From contig NZ_BQYJ01000003.1 in the NCBI RefSeq assembly GCF_023168165.1, positions 558,001 through 622,000 of the forward strand: a DNA stretch of 64,000 nt. The letters are read 5' to 3'. The translations under genes were made by a program, and so were the position numbers. The DNA is from Niallia sp. NCCP-28. Lineage in GTDB: Bacteria > Bacillota > Bacilli > Bacillales > Cytobacillaceae. Positions 33,483 through 43,108 of this stretch are shown here, in pieces. Every line of letters begins with the position of its first letter. The stretch's first letter is position 1. The notes below the pieces were generated by a model. It was not told the origin of the DNA. It worked only from the letters and a program-made list of their open reading frames with translations, and made no database searches.

Positions 33483-33727
33483 TAATCTTTCCAACTCCCT
33501 TTATTACTTCAGTTTTCCATTCTGCTCTATAAATAGGATTCCTGTCGATAGCAACTCTGAAATGATATTTATAAATTTTTCCCTTTATTTTCTCATAACC
33601 AACTCTCCATTAACAACATTCTGCCTAGCTGACTGAAGCAATACTCTTTTTTTGCAAAATGAGGGAGTTGACATTATGCTAAAATTATTATTGGAATAGT
33701 TTCAACATAAAAAAGGAGAAGACATTT

Positions 33728-34708
33728 ATGAATTTTAAAGGCATTCACCATGTATCTGCCATGACTGCCAATGCAGCAAAAAACTATCATTTTTATACAA
33801 AAGTATTGGGGCTTCGCCTTATCAAAAAAACAGTGAACCAAGATGATCCATCTGTTTACCATCTTTTTTATGGAGATGAAGAAGGAAATCCGGGGACGGA
33901 ATTGACCTTTTTTGAGATCCCAAACCTTGCACAGCATAGAGAAGGCGTAAGCAGCATTTCTGCTTTAAGTCTTCGGGTTCCAACAGATAAGGCATTAGAT
34001 TATTGGTCCGACCGTTTCGAAAAATTAGCAGTAAAGCATCGAAAAATCCAACAACGCGCCGAAAGACACGCACTAGAATTTTTCGATTTTGAAGGCCAAC
34101 GCTTTTTCCTCGTTTCCGATGAACAAAATAAAGGGGTTAAAGGAGGAGTTCCTTGGGAAAAAGGACCCATTCCAATGGAATTTGCGATTATTGGTTTAGG
34201 ACCTGTTCAATTGACTGTTCGCAAACCTGATTCTACTATTCGTTTGCTAACAGAAGTAATGGGGTTTCGTTTTAAGAAAGACTTTCTTTCGACTATTGAC
34301 GGACAGCCCGCCATTCGTGTGTTTGAAACAGGAGAAGGAGGGAGTGGAGCGGAACTCCATCTAGAAGAAAGAAACGATTTGCCTATCCAGCGATTAGGAA
34401 GAGGCGGTGTTCATCATGTAGCCTTTAGAGTAGACAATGAAGATGAATTATACGACTGGATAGAAAAAATCAATGAGGCAAGATTTCAAAACTCTGGATA
34501 TATTGACCGCTATTATTTTAAATCTCTATACTTCAGAGAGCCGAATGGAATTCTATTTGAATTAGCCACAGATGGTCCAGGTTTTGCGACAGATGAACCA
34601 CTAGAATGCCTTGGAGAATCATTGGCGCTTCCTCCTTTTTTAGAAGCCAAACGAAAAGAAATAGAAGAGAAGCTAAAACCATTGGATACAGCGATAGATC
34701 GCAATTAG
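33728..34708 (+). CDS. Ring-cleaving dioxygenase, MhqA/MhqE/MhqO family
   Basis: 326 residues with two vicinal-oxygen-chelate domains. Metal ligands are suggested by KGIHHVSAM (H8), GVHHVAFRVDN (second H) and the LFELATDG Glu near the C-terminus. The family (YkcA, YdfO, YfiE-like) breaks down catechols and hydroquinones in quinone stress. It resembles MhqO/MhqA equally, so I give no symbol. AAAGGAG precedes the ATG. TTGACA lies at 33668-33673, but I find no MhqR palindrome, unlike upstream of mhqN. Confidence 0.88.
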   Translation: MNFKGIHHVSAMTANAAKNYHFYTKVLGLRLIKKTVNQDDPSVYHLFYGDEEGNPGTELTFFEIPNLAQHREGVSSISALSLRVPTDKALDYWSDRFEKLAVKHRKIQQRAERHALEFFDFEGQRFFLVSDEQNKGVKGGVPWEKGPIPMEFAIIGLGPVQLTVRKPDSTIRLLTEVMGFRFKKDFLSTIDGQPAIRVFETGEGGSGAELHLEERNDLPIQRLGRGGVHHVAFRVDNEDELYDWIEKINEARFQNSGYIDRYYFKSLYFREPNGILFELATDGPGFATDEPLECLGESLALPPFLEAKRKEIEEKLKPLDTAIDRN

Positions 34709-34842
34709 AGAACAAAAGCGGAACCAATTATGGTTTTCGCTTTTTTTACATTGACATCATGCGGACAAGAAGTGTAGCATTTTATATGTGTAAACATACT
34801 AAGCAGCATTTATAGAAGCAATTGCATTTAGGGGGAAAAATA

Positions 34843-35643
34843 ATGAAATGTGTATCCATAGATTTAGATGGCACCTTATTAAATGATGTACATCAAATCT
34901 CTAGCGCTAATAAAGAGGTTATAAAAAAGTTAAAAGACAATCATATTGAAGTCATTTTAAATACAGGCAGACAATATCCAGATGTGATAAAAGTCGCTGG
35001 TGTTTCTGAGTTGGAAGTGCCGATTTTTTGCTTAAATGGCAGCATGATGTATGCGCCAAATGGCGAACTGCTGTATGAAACGACTTTATCCATTGAATTA
35101 TATAAAGAGTTATTAACCGTTCTGCGACCATTGGATGTCGGCATTCTTGTCTACACAAATCAAGGAGGATTTCCTGCAACCTTGCCCCAATTAAGAGGGA
35201 AAGCATGGGATGAGATTCAAGCAATGTTTGACAATCAAAACTATGACAGCATCTTAGATTTGAAAAATGTAAAAATCTACAAATTAATTGCTATTGTCGA
35301 TGAAACAAATATAGCCAAAATTGCAGATGTAAAAGAAACATTGCGGAAACTCGATACTATTTCCTTTTCTTCTTCTTTTCCAAATAACTGTGAAATCACA
35401 TCGAATGAAGCTCAAAAAGGCAAAGCAATTAGAAGGTATGAAAACTTGAAAAACCTAAGTTTTGACGAAATCTATTCATTTGGCGACGGCGGCAATGATG
35501 TCACTCAATTTGAAGTATCGACACGTTCTTTTGCGATGGAAAATGCTCCAGAGGACATTAAAAAAAGAGCAAGCGATTTAACCAAAAGCAATAATGAAGA
35601 TGGCGTAGCTTATGCGATTGAACATATTTTAAAATTAGTATAG
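34843..35643 (+). CDS. Cof-type HAD phosphatase
   Basis: 266 residues from ATG 34843 (GGGGGAAA upstream). Motif I is SIDLDGTLL (D8 and D10), and the late SFGDGGNDVTQFEV is motif IV; the large alpha/beta cap between them defines the type IIB Cof/YkrA group that dephosphorylates sugar phosphates or flavin precursors. Substrate unknown. Single gene ending about 110 bases before a terminator. Confidence 0.88.
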   Translation: MKCVSIDLDGTLLNDVHQISSANKEVIKKLKDNHIEVILNTGRQYPDVIKVAGVSELEVPIFCLNGSMMYAPNGELLYETTLSIELYKELLTVLRPLDVGILVYTNQGGFPATLPQLRGKAWDEIQAMFDNQNYDSILDLKNVKIYKLIAIVDETNIAKIADVKETLRKLDTISFSSSFPNNCEITSNEAQKGKAIRRYENLKNLSFDEIYSFGDGGNDVTQFEVSTRSFAMENAPEDIKKRASDLTKSNNEDGVAYAIEHILKLV

Positions 35644-35757
35644 TTAAATAGTTTAGATAGATGTCCGCTGCGAGTGGACGTTTTCCACAGGTGAAGCCAA
35701 GAATCGCCACTTGAAAGGATATCAAGTTTTTTCTATGATCCCTATCCCAAAAATGAG

Positions 35758-35795
35758 CAAAAGGTCTCAAGGAGCGCACTCTTTGAGACCTTTTG
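35758..35795 (+). terminator. Terminator after the Cof-type gene
   Basis: CAAAAGGTCTCAA (35758-35770) pairs with TTGAGACCTTTTG (35783-35795). Confidence 0.7.
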
Positions 35796-35964
35796 CCGAC
35801 AATCTGGCATTTCTATGCAACTATAGAAACGTTTTTTTATTTTTTTCCACATCCATACAGCTTTTTTTACGAAAATAATTTATAATGATTAATTGATTGT
35901 ATACATAAAATAAGAAATAGATGCCTTTATATAGAAGGAATTGACGATAGGAGTTTGATTTATT

Positions 35965-37023
35965 TTGAAAAAAATCGTATTTACAGGCGGCGGTACGGCA
36001 GGACATGTGACGCCAAACATCGCTATTATAAATGAACTGAATAAAAAAGACTGGGAGATTCATTATATTGGTTCAAAAGCTGGGATTGAAAAAGAATTAA
36101 TCGAAAAAATCCAGATCCCCTATCATTCTATCTCAAGCGGGAAGCTGCGACGCTATCTATCAGTGGAAAATGCGAAAGATGTCTTTAAAGTGCTAAAAGG
36201 CTGTTTGGATGCACGGAAAGTCTTAAAAAAAATAAAACCGGCTGTTGTTTTTTCAAAAGGCGGATTTGTGTCGGTGCCTGTTGTAATTGCTGCAAGCATG
36301 CTGAAAATCCCGGTCATTATTCATGAAAGTGATTTAACGCCAGGGCTTGCCAATAAAATCGCCCTTCGTTTTTCATCAAAAATTTTCACCTCATTTGATG
36401 AAACGATCAACTATTTGCCTAAGGAAAAAAGTACAGTTATTGGTTCCCCCATCAGAAAAGATATCTTAACAGGTTCTGCTGTTAAGGGAAGAATCTTTTT
36501 AGATTTCACGAGCACTAAACCAATCATCACGGTGATGGGCGGAAGCTTAGGGGCACGGAAAATTAATGAAGTCATCCGGGAAAATTTAGAAGAATTAACA
36601 CAACAATACCAAATTGTCCATTTATGCGGCAAAGGAAATATTGCAGCAGAATATACGAACAATAAAAATTATAAGCAGCTTGAGTATGTCCATGAAGAAT
36701 TGGCGGATATTCTGGCTGCGACAAGTCTTGTGATTACAAGGGGCGGCTCTAATGCCATTTTTGAATTCCTTGCTTTAAAACTGCCGATGCTAATCATTCC
36801 ATTAAGCAAGCTGCAAAGTCGGGGAGACCAAATATTAAATGCTAAATCTTTTACGAAAAAAGGATTTTCTTTAACATTGGAAGAAGAAGAAATTACATCT
36901 CAAACTTTTTTAGCGAAATTGGCGGAGTTGGATGAAAAGCAAAAAACCATCAAACAAGCGATGCAGCAATATAACAAACATGATGCGTTAACAGCAATCT
37001 TAGAAGAATTAAAAAAATATTAA
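35965..37023 (+). CDS. murG: MurG-type UDP-GlcNAc:lipid I N-acetylglucosaminyltransferase
   Basis: 352 residues, TTG start with ATAGGAG. GGGTAGHVTPNIAI (residues 8-21) and the donor-site blocks VMGGSLGARKIN and TRGGSNAIFEFLALKLPMLIIPLSK are the MurG signatures. The enzyme adds GlcNAc to lipid I on the inner membrane face to make lipid II. It stands alone, outside any dcw division cluster, which suggests it is the second MurG copy seen in the Bacillus cereus group and relatives. Confidence 0.92.
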   Translation: MKKIVFTGGGTAGHVTPNIAIINELNKKDWEIHYIGSKAGIEKELIEKIQIPYHSISSGKLRRYLSVENAKDVFKVLKGCLDARKVLKKIKPAVVFSKGGFVSVPVVIAASMLKIPVIIHESDLTPGLANKIALRFSSKIFTSFDETINYLPKEKSTVIGSPIRKDILTGSAVKGRIFLDFTSTKPIITVMGGSLGARKINEVIRENLEELTQQYQIVHLCGKGNIAAEYTNNKNYKQLEYVHEELADILAATSLVITRGGSNAIFEFLALKLPMLIIPLSKLQSRGDQILNAKSFTKKGFSLTLEEEEITSQTFLAKLAELDEKQKTIKQAMQQYNKHDALTAILEELKKY

Positions 37024-37030
37024 AGCAACC

Positions 37031-37059
37031 GGCTGACTCCATTTGAGCCAGCCTTTTTT
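37031..37059 (+). terminator. Terminator after murG
   Basis: GGCTGACTC (37031-37039) with GAGCCAGCC (37045-37053), one A-C mismatch, followed by TTTTTT. Confidence 0.8.
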
Positions 37060-37152
37060 CTTGTTTCCTCCATCTTTTCCTTGCTATTTATGCTAAGAAA
37101 AGCCACAATAAGGAATGTTATACCTTTTTTATCGAAGAAAGTAGGGATTTAG

Positions 37153-38514
37153 TTGCAAGATTTTAAAAGTTTAGGTATTTCCTCCAATTTAGAAGGGAAA
37201 TTAAATAAATACGGGATTACTAGTCCAACACCAATACAAACAAAAGTAATTCCATCTTTGCTAAAAGGACAAGATATCATTGCACAGGCACAAACAGGCA
37301 CAGGGAAAACATTTGCTTTTGCTTTGCCTATATTGGAAAAAATCAAAAAAGATGCCCTTTATACCCAGGCGCTCATCCTTAGTCCAACAAGAGAATTGGC
37401 CTTACAAATAACAGATGAAATCAATAAAATAAAAGAAGAAGACATAACTGTGCTTGCTGCCTACGGAGGACAAGATGTAGAAAAACAGCTCCATCGTTTA
37501 AAACAGCATATTTCTATTATTGTTGCAACGCCGGGACGTCTGATCGACCATCTGAAAAGAGGAACAATTGATTTAAGCAGCCTTTCTTTTCTTGTATTAG
37601 ATGAGGCAGATCAAATGCTTCATATTGGCTTTTTAGAGGAAATCGCATTTATCATGAGGCAAACACCAAATAATCGCCAAACAATGCTGTTTAGCGCTAC
37701 TATTTCATCTGATATAAAAAAATTGGCTAAAAAATATACAAAAAATGCCGCATATGTCACGGTGGAAAAGAAACAAGGACCTGCCTTAACTGTAAAACAA
37801 ATCAGCATGCACACGCCACCTCGGGCAAAGCAGGGTGCTTTAATGTCTCTAATTAAAGAAGAGCAGCCATTTATGGCCGTTATTTTTTGCCGCACTAAAC
37901 GTCGGGTGTCTAAATTATATGAAGTGCTTCGCGCTAATCGTTTTTCCTGCCGGGAACTTCACGGCGATCTTTCGCAGGCAAAAAGAGAACAAGTGATGAA
38001 AGAATTCCGTGAGGCAAAATTCCAGCTATTGATTGCAACAGATGTAGCAGCAAGAGGGTTGGATATCGACGGAATCACCCATGTATTTAATTATGATATG
38101 CCAATGGATGCAGACAGCTATGTTCACCGAATTGGCCGAACAGGCAGAGCAAAGGCTGAAGGATATGCGGTTACATTTTATTCATCCGATGACCGTCCTT
38201 TATTAGATGCAATTGAAAAAGAATTAAATATTACCATTGAAAAGAAACCATTGCCGAAAAAAGATGGAAATGGAACAGAACAGTCAACAGAACCGATCCA
38301 TCAAGCAAGCACTCATTCTAAAAATGCCAATGCAACAAAAGGAACCTTTAAAGGCAAAAGAAAAAGCAAACCGGCGAAAAAAGACGCTGTTTCCCGTAAG
38401 CAAGAAAACAAGCAGAAAGAAACAAATCCTGCCTTTGAGCGCTTTAAAGAAGCACGCAAGAAAAAAACAGCCGGCAGTGCCATCTTTAAGCCGAAAAAAT
38501 CAAAAAAACGCTAA
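37153..38514 (+). CDS. DEAD-box ATP-dependent RNA helicase
   Basis: 453 residues from a TTG start with a weak AGGG site. Q motif GITSPTPIQTK, Walker A AQTGTGKT, PTRELA, TPGR, DEAD (VLDEADQM), SAT, and HRIGRTGRA are all intact. The last 80 residues are very basic and of low complexity, rich in K and N, as in CshA-like helicases, and would bind RNA. It likely remodels structured RNA in ribosome assembly, decay or cold adaptation. Confidence 0.92.
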   Translation: MQDFKSLGISSNLEGKLNKYGITSPTPIQTKVIPSLLKGQDIIAQAQTGTGKTFAFALPILEKIKKDALYTQALILSPTRELALQITDEINKIKEEDITVLAAYGGQDVEKQLHRLKQHISIIVATPGRLIDHLKRGTIDLSSLSFLVLDEADQMLHIGFLEEIAFIMRQTPNNRQTMLFSATISSDIKKLAKKYTKNAAYVTVEKKQGPALTVKQISMHTPPRAKQGALMSLIKEEQPFMAVIFCRTKRRVSKLYEVLRANRFSCRELHGDLSQAKREQVMKEFREAKFQLLIATDVAARGLDIDGITHVFNYDMPMDADSYVHRIGRTGRAKAEGYAVTFYSSDDRPLLDAIEKELNITIEKKPLPKKDGNGTEQSTEPIHQASTHSKNANATKGTFKGKRKSKPAKKDAVSRKQENKQKETNPAFERFKEARKKKTAGSAIFKPKKSKKR

Positions 38515-38598
38515 TTCGTTTTTTCTTTTTATCCGGTAGATGCTTTTTTTCTACTGGATATCTTACATATTATACAGAAATGAATAGGAGACTAAATC

Positions 38599-39192
38599 AT
38601 GTTAAAAAAACAGATGCACGCATATTTAGAACAACAAGCAAAAACAGATGAACCGCTTTTTTTCTTTACAGAAGAAAAGAACTACCTGCTTGAACACTCT
38701 TTTGCTATAGATAAGGAGCTGCAGGAAAAAAACACCCCAGAAAGATTTCAAAATATATACTTAGAATTAGCAAATAAAGAAACAGATGAAACGATTGAAG
38801 AGAATGTAGATTCCGCTTTTTTATCCACAGAAATCCACTATTTCGAAAAAAAGATAGAAGAATATTTATATGTGGAATCAGATGCTTTTAGCATTGTTGG
38901 ACTGGAATCCCTCTCTTTAGAAGTAGATTCTGTTTTTCGCACATATGAAGGGATATTCGGTTTGAAAATTCCTAAAAAGGCAGAAGGAGCAATCCGAAGC
39001 TTTTTCGAAAAAACATTAGCAGGGGACCATACTACCTATAATTTAATGTTTAATGCACAAGACGGGATGTGGGATGTCAACTTGCCGATTGAAGCAATCC
39101 CAGGTTTCTCCAAACAAATGAACATAGGGGACCTCTTGCAGCTTATCTATTTATTTCTATTCCAATTAGGTGAAGAATTGGAAAAAAAGTAG
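38599..39192 (+). CDS. Protein of unknown function
   Basis: 197 residues, acidic, soluble, with many Glu and Phe and no membrane segment. AATAGGAG precedes the ATG at good spacing. The sequence contains FEKKIEEYLYVESDAFSIVGLESLSLEVDSVFRTYEGIFGL and FNAQDGMWDVNLPIEAIPGFSKQMNIGDLLQLIYLFLFQLG but I recognise no domain. It lies 79 bases ahead of the V4R-STAS gene and is probably co-transcribed with it, so a role in the same signalling path is possible. Confidence 0.7.
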   Translation: MLKKQMHAYLEQQAKTDEPLFFFTEEKNYLLEHSFAIDKELQEKNTPERFQNIYLELANKETDETIEENVDSAFLSTEIHYFEKKIEEYLYVESDAFSIVGLESLSLEVDSVFRTYEGIFGLKIPKKAEGAIRSFFEKTLAGDHTTYNLMFNAQDGMWDVNLPIEAIPGFSKQMNIGDLLQLIYLFLFQLGEELEKK

Positions 39193-39271
39193 TAGAATAA
39201 GGAGAGAAAATGGCAAAATGTTGGATGAATACATTATTTACATATGTAAATGCAAGAAATGAGGGAAACGT

Positions 39272-40291
39272 ATGTCAGATTCAATCGTACGTGTAAAAGT
39301 GAATAAAAACGAGTTTACTTGGGATAAGGAGAACGGATTATTTAGCTTTGATGGTGCACCCGCCCTTCTTTTTTGGGATACTGCCATTGAATTATTTATT
39401 GATACTATTATGGAGGTTTCCGGTTCAGATGTATCAACTGCTGTGTTTGAAACGACCGGATTCCGCATGGGCCAGCTTGTCAGCAGCTATTATAAGGACA
39501 AGTTTGAGATTAAAGAAATTCTTGCTCAATATAGCGATATTTATCGGAATGCGGGCTGGGGCAATGTAGAAATTTCTTATTTTTCATTAGAAGAAAAAAA
39601 AATAATTGTCCGTTTACAAAATAGCTGGGAACACCGCATCTTTAAATTATTAGATAAGAATCAAGCATCTGTCCTTTTGCCGAGTCATTGGGCAGGTGTA
39701 TTCTCTAGTCTGCTTAAAGAAAATATGTGGTATAAACTGACGAAAAATCAACTGGCTGGGGATGAATATGATGAAGTGGAAATTTTTCTGTCGGCCTTCT
39801 CCCCAAATCAAAATATTCATGCTCTGACAAGACAAAAAGAACAACGCTATATCAAGGAACTAGAAGAGCAAGTCGATAAACGTACAGAAGAATTGACTAG
39901 CCTTGTAAAAGCGTTGTCTACCCCTGTTCTGCCAGTGCTGCAAGGGATTTTGGTCATTCCTCTTGTTGGGAAATTTAATGATGAACGTATGGAAGACCTT
40001 ATGCAAAAGGCTTTGTTTGAGTTTAAGAAACAACGGGCCAATTATTTGCTTTTAGATTTAACAGCCGTTAGCGATTTTGATGAATATATGGTCGACCGCT
40101 TGCAAAAGTTAGTGAAAGCAGTAGATTTAGTAGGAGGCAAATGTATTTTAGTAGGCATCTCGGCTTCTTTCAGTCTGAATATCATTCAATCAGGCGTTCA
40201 GCTAAAGGATATCCCATCTTTTTCTACATTGGAGCAGGGAGTCGAGTTCGCTTTAGAACAAACAGGTTTTGAACTAACCAAAACAAAATAA
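39272..40291 (+). CDS. V4R-like sensor fused to a STAS domain (RsbR-type co-antagonist)
   Basis: 339 residues. Residues 30-155 look like a V4R/heme-type ligand domain (FWDTAIELFIDTIMEVSG ... YRNAGWGNVEISYFSLEEKKIIVRLQNSWE). A coiled coil at 185-213 links to a STAS domain from about 215 (ALSTPVLPVLQGILVIPLVGKF) with LLLDLTAVSDFDEYMVDRL, where the Thr after DL corresponds to the phosphorylation site of RsbR proteins. It would sense a small molecule and feed the sigma-B stressosome. AGGGAAACGT is the likely ribosome binding site. No other Rsb gene is nearby. Confidence 0.8.
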   Translation: MSDSIVRVKVNKNEFTWDKENGLFSFDGAPALLFWDTAIELFIDTIMEVSGSDVSTAVFETTGFRMGQLVSSYYKDKFEIKEILAQYSDIYRNAGWGNVEISYFSLEEKKIIVRLQNSWEHRIFKLLDKNQASVLLPSHWAGVFSSLLKENMWYKLTKNQLAGDEYDEVEIFLSAFSPNQNIHALTRQKEQRYIKELEEQVDKRTEELTSLVKALSTPVLPVLQGILVIPLVGKFNDERMEDLMQKALFEFKKQRANYLLLDLTAVSDFDEYMVDRLQKLVKAVDLVGGKCILVGISASFSLNIIQSGVQLKDIPSFSTLEQGVEFALEQTGFELTKTK

Positions 40292-40312
40292 TGCCTTCTT
40301 ATTTTGTATAAG

Positions 40313-40360
40313 GCTGCTAGAAAAGAAGCTGCTGTCGCTTTTTTCTAGCAGCTTTTTTTT
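40313..40360 (+). terminator. Terminator after the STAS gene
   Basis: GCTGCTAGAAAA (40313-40324) pairs perfectly with TTTTCTAGCAGC (40341-40352), then TTTTTTTT. Confidence 0.92.
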
Positions 40361-40523
40361 ATCCTGCCAAAAAAAAAGAGAAATTTTCCAATTATGAGCA
40401 AATGGGCTATAAAAACGCTGTCGCTATCTAAAACGGCCATTTTAATGAAGCTTGGTTTAATGCTACTTGATTGTGTCAACACTGATTTAGAAAGAAGGCA
40501 AATCAGGGGAGAGAGCATAAAAA

Positions 40524-41993
40524 ATGAAACAAATTATATTAGCGGTCATAATTGCAGCACTTATATTTTCGCAAAACTGGAGCAATAACAATAACCGAGC
40601 AGAAGCAGATACTGTTTCGTTTTCCATCAGCAAAGAACTACAGACTATTGTTTTAAATGAACCTGCATTAAAAGGCAGTCTTGCAGGCATTAGCATTCGA
40701 GATCAGCAAAATGGCAATATAGTGTATGAGCATATTGGAAATATTAGGCTTGCTCCTGCCTCTAATATGAAATTGGTGACAGCAGCTGTTGCCTTATCTG
40801 TTTTAGGAGAAAATTATCGTTTTTCTACAGAAGTAGCCACAGATGGAAAAGTCAAAAATAATGTTTTGCATGGCAATCTTTATTTAAAAGGAAAAGGCGA
40901 TACAACCTTAATGGCAGATGATTTGGACCAGCTTGCCCGCACTCTAAAAAAGAAAGGCATTCAAAAAGTGACCGGCAGCCTTATCTATGATACAAGCTGG
41001 TATGATTCTATGCCATTATCTATTGATCTTGCTTGGAGTGATGAAGCGGCCTATTATGGGGCAAAAATTTCCCCGTTAACCGTTTCGCCGACAAAAGAGT
41101 ATGATGCAGGAACGGTTTTAGTGGAAACATCTCCAGCTCCAAAAGCAGGCAGCCCTGCCATCCTTGCTGCAAAACCGGCAACAAAGACAGTAAGGATAGT
41201 GAATAAAACCAAAACGGTTGAAAAACAAGGCAACAAGAAACTGCGCTACACAAGAGAGCATGACGGGAAAAAAATTATTGTGTCAGGCACCATTCCTCTC
41301 GATGCTTCGGCTGACTCCGAATGGGTATCTGTTTTTGACCCAAGCAAGGTCGCAGCCGATTTATTTCAGCAAGCTTTAACCAAACAGGGAATCCAAACAA
41401 ATGGCATTCATAAAGGTGTTACACCAGAACTTTCTACGCTTATTGCCTCACATAAATCTATTCCATTAGCTGAGATTCTGATCCCTTTTATGAAATTAAG
41501 CAATAACACCATTGCCGAAACATTGCTGAAGGAAATAGGAAAAGAAAAAAGTGGAAAAGGAAGTTTCGAAGCAGGCATTGCTGTTGTCAAAGAGGAGTTG
41601 AAAAAGTTTGGACTAAATCCTGATCATATGCTGATTCGCGATGGTTCCGGCATTTCGCCGATTGATTTTGTGACTGCAAATGATCTATCCCTTTTATTGT
41701 TTCATATCCAAAAGAAGCCGTGGTTTTCCGTTTATTTAACTTCCTTGCCAGTGTCAGGCAATAAAGAGCGGCTTGTTGGCGGAACCCTGCGGTATCGCCT
41801 CCATTCTGAAAATACAAAAGGAAAAGTGCGGGCTAAAACAGGATCTTTATCTGCTGTGAGCACATTATCTGGTTATGTAGAAAGCAGAAGCGGCCAAAAG
41901 TACATCTTTTCCATTCTTTTGAATCATCTAGTAGACGATGATAAAGGAAAACAAATTCAAGATAAAATTGTGGAAGCATTGGCGGCGCATTGA
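40524..41993 (+). CDS. dacC: D-alanyl-D-alanine carboxypeptidase/endopeptidase, PBP4a type
   Basis: 489 residues. After a signal peptide (residues 1-30), the active-site tetrad SNMK gives S80 and K83, SNN comes in MKLSNNTIAE, and AKTGS is the KTG box near residue 440. The insertion between the first and second motifs is the large domain of class C low-mass PBPs (B. subtilis DacC). It trims peptidoglycan side chains outside the membrane. GGGGAGAG precedes the ATG. Confidence 0.92.
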   Translation: MKQIILAVIIAALIFSQNWSNNNNRAEADTVSFSISKELQTIVLNEPALKGSLAGISIRDQQNGNIVYEHIGNIRLAPASNMKLVTAAVALSVLGENYRFSTEVATDGKVKNNVLHGNLYLKGKGDTTLMADDLDQLARTLKKKGIQKVTGSLIYDTSWYDSMPLSIDLAWSDEAAYYGAKISPLTVSPTKEYDAGTVLVETSPAPKAGSPAILAAKPATKTVRIVNKTKTVEKQGNKKLRYTREHDGKKIIVSGTIPLDASADSEWVSVFDPSKVAADLFQQALTKQGIQTNGIHKGVTPELSTLIASHKSIPLAEILIPFMKLSNNTIAETLLKEIGKEKSGKGSFEAGIAVVKEELKKFGLNPDHMLIRDGSGISPIDFVTANDLSLLLFHIQKKPWFSVYLTSLPVSGNKERLVGGTLRYRLHSENTKGKVRAKTGSLSAVSTLSGYVESRSGQKYIFSILLNHLVDDDKGKQIQDKIVEALAAH

Positions 41994-42148
41994 TGCGCTT
42001 ATCTTTTGATAATCTGCAACGTCAAAACTGCAGTCTACATGATTCTCTCGTTTTTTATAATATAAATGGTAAAATTTTTTCCTCACTTACATCTTTTTTC
42101 CAAAATTGGACAAGATAAAAGCAAGATGAACACCTAGGAGGAAAATGA

Positions 42149-42907
42149 ATGAAAAAAGAATTGCTTTTTGCGTTTGCTGCCTTTTTTTTGATGTCCTTAA
42201 GTGCGATTACAGGTGTATATGCATTAGAAAAAGAAGAGATAAACAAAATCGTGCAGGAGAAATCCATTGATTTTGCCAAAGATGGTTCCAATGAAACAGT
42301 TCAATTAAAAGGAATCACCACAAAAGAAGATCCTAATTTTTTCAAAAAACTTTTTTTGGAAGTGAAAAATGAAGCCAATAAAACCAATACTCTTCCCTTA
42401 GAGGGCGGCTATAAACCAACTTTCGAAACGGTGGATATTAATGGTGATCATGCAAAAGAAATATTTATTACCGTTTTCACTAATAAAAAGTTGAGCAAAG
42501 CCAATTATTATTTATATTCGGTATCAAAGGGCAATGTAGAAGAGATACCATTGCCAGAAATCCCTAGCATTTCCAGTCAATTCAAACCGGATTATAAGGC
42601 CGAATTATCTATTTCAGGACAAAAAACCTATTTATTTAATTTATACAGCAAAAAAGATACATATGAGAAGTTAGGTCTATATCACAATGGCCAATTAAAT
42701 GAGCCGACGGAACTAATTGTCCAGCCATTTTCTCCTCTTACTGTCATCACTTATCATGAAACTCCTGCTTTAAAAGGAAAACAAAAAATAAGCGGGATTG
42801 CACCGGTTGATACCATTGCTTATTTAGAAACCATATGGACGAAAACAAAAAAAGGCTGGAAGCTAGAAAAAATGACCATGAAAGAAATAAGCCATCACGG
42901 ACAATAA
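42149..42907 (+). CDS. Secreted protein with a VCBS/FG-GAP-like motif
   Basis: 252 residues with a clear signal peptide (KKELLFAFAAFFLMSLSAITGVYALE, cleavage probably after YA). The mature part holds FETVDINGDHAKEIFITVFTN, a calcium-loop-like DINGD element typical of Bacillus exported proteins of unknown function. AGGAGG precedes the ATG. It follows dacC by 155 bases; a link to the cell wall is possible but not shown. Confidence 0.78.
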   Translation: MKKELLFAFAAFFLMSLSAITGVYALEKEEINKIVQEKSIDFAKDGSNETVQLKGITTKEDPNFFKKLFLEVKNEANKTNTLPLEGGYKPTFETVDINGDHAKEIFITVFTNKKLSKANYYLYSVSKGNVEEIPLPEIPSISSQFKPDYKAELSISGQKTYLFNLYSKKDTYEKLGLYHNGQLNEPTELIVQPFSPLTVITYHETPALKGKQKISGIAPVDTIAYLETIWTKTKKGWKLEKMTMKEISHHGQ

Positions 42908-42912
42908 ATGGG

Positions 42913-42963
42913 AAAAAGCTTAAAAGTACTAGATATATTCAATCAGTACTTTTAAGCTTTTTT
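42913..42963 (+). terminator. Terminator after the secreted protein gene
   Basis: An 18-base stem AAAAAGCTTAAAAGTACT (42913-42930) with 42945-42962, U-rich 3' end. Confidence 0.88.
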
Positions 42964-43108
42964 ATCAGAAAAATATTTTAGCATTTGGAGCATAAAAAGC
43001 ATAGGAATCCATCTTTTCTTCGTTTTGCCACTTTTTCTAATCCGTAAAGTAGTATAATGAAATATAAGTGAACTAGAATTGTAGGCAAGAAGGGAATTGA
43101 GAGATGAT

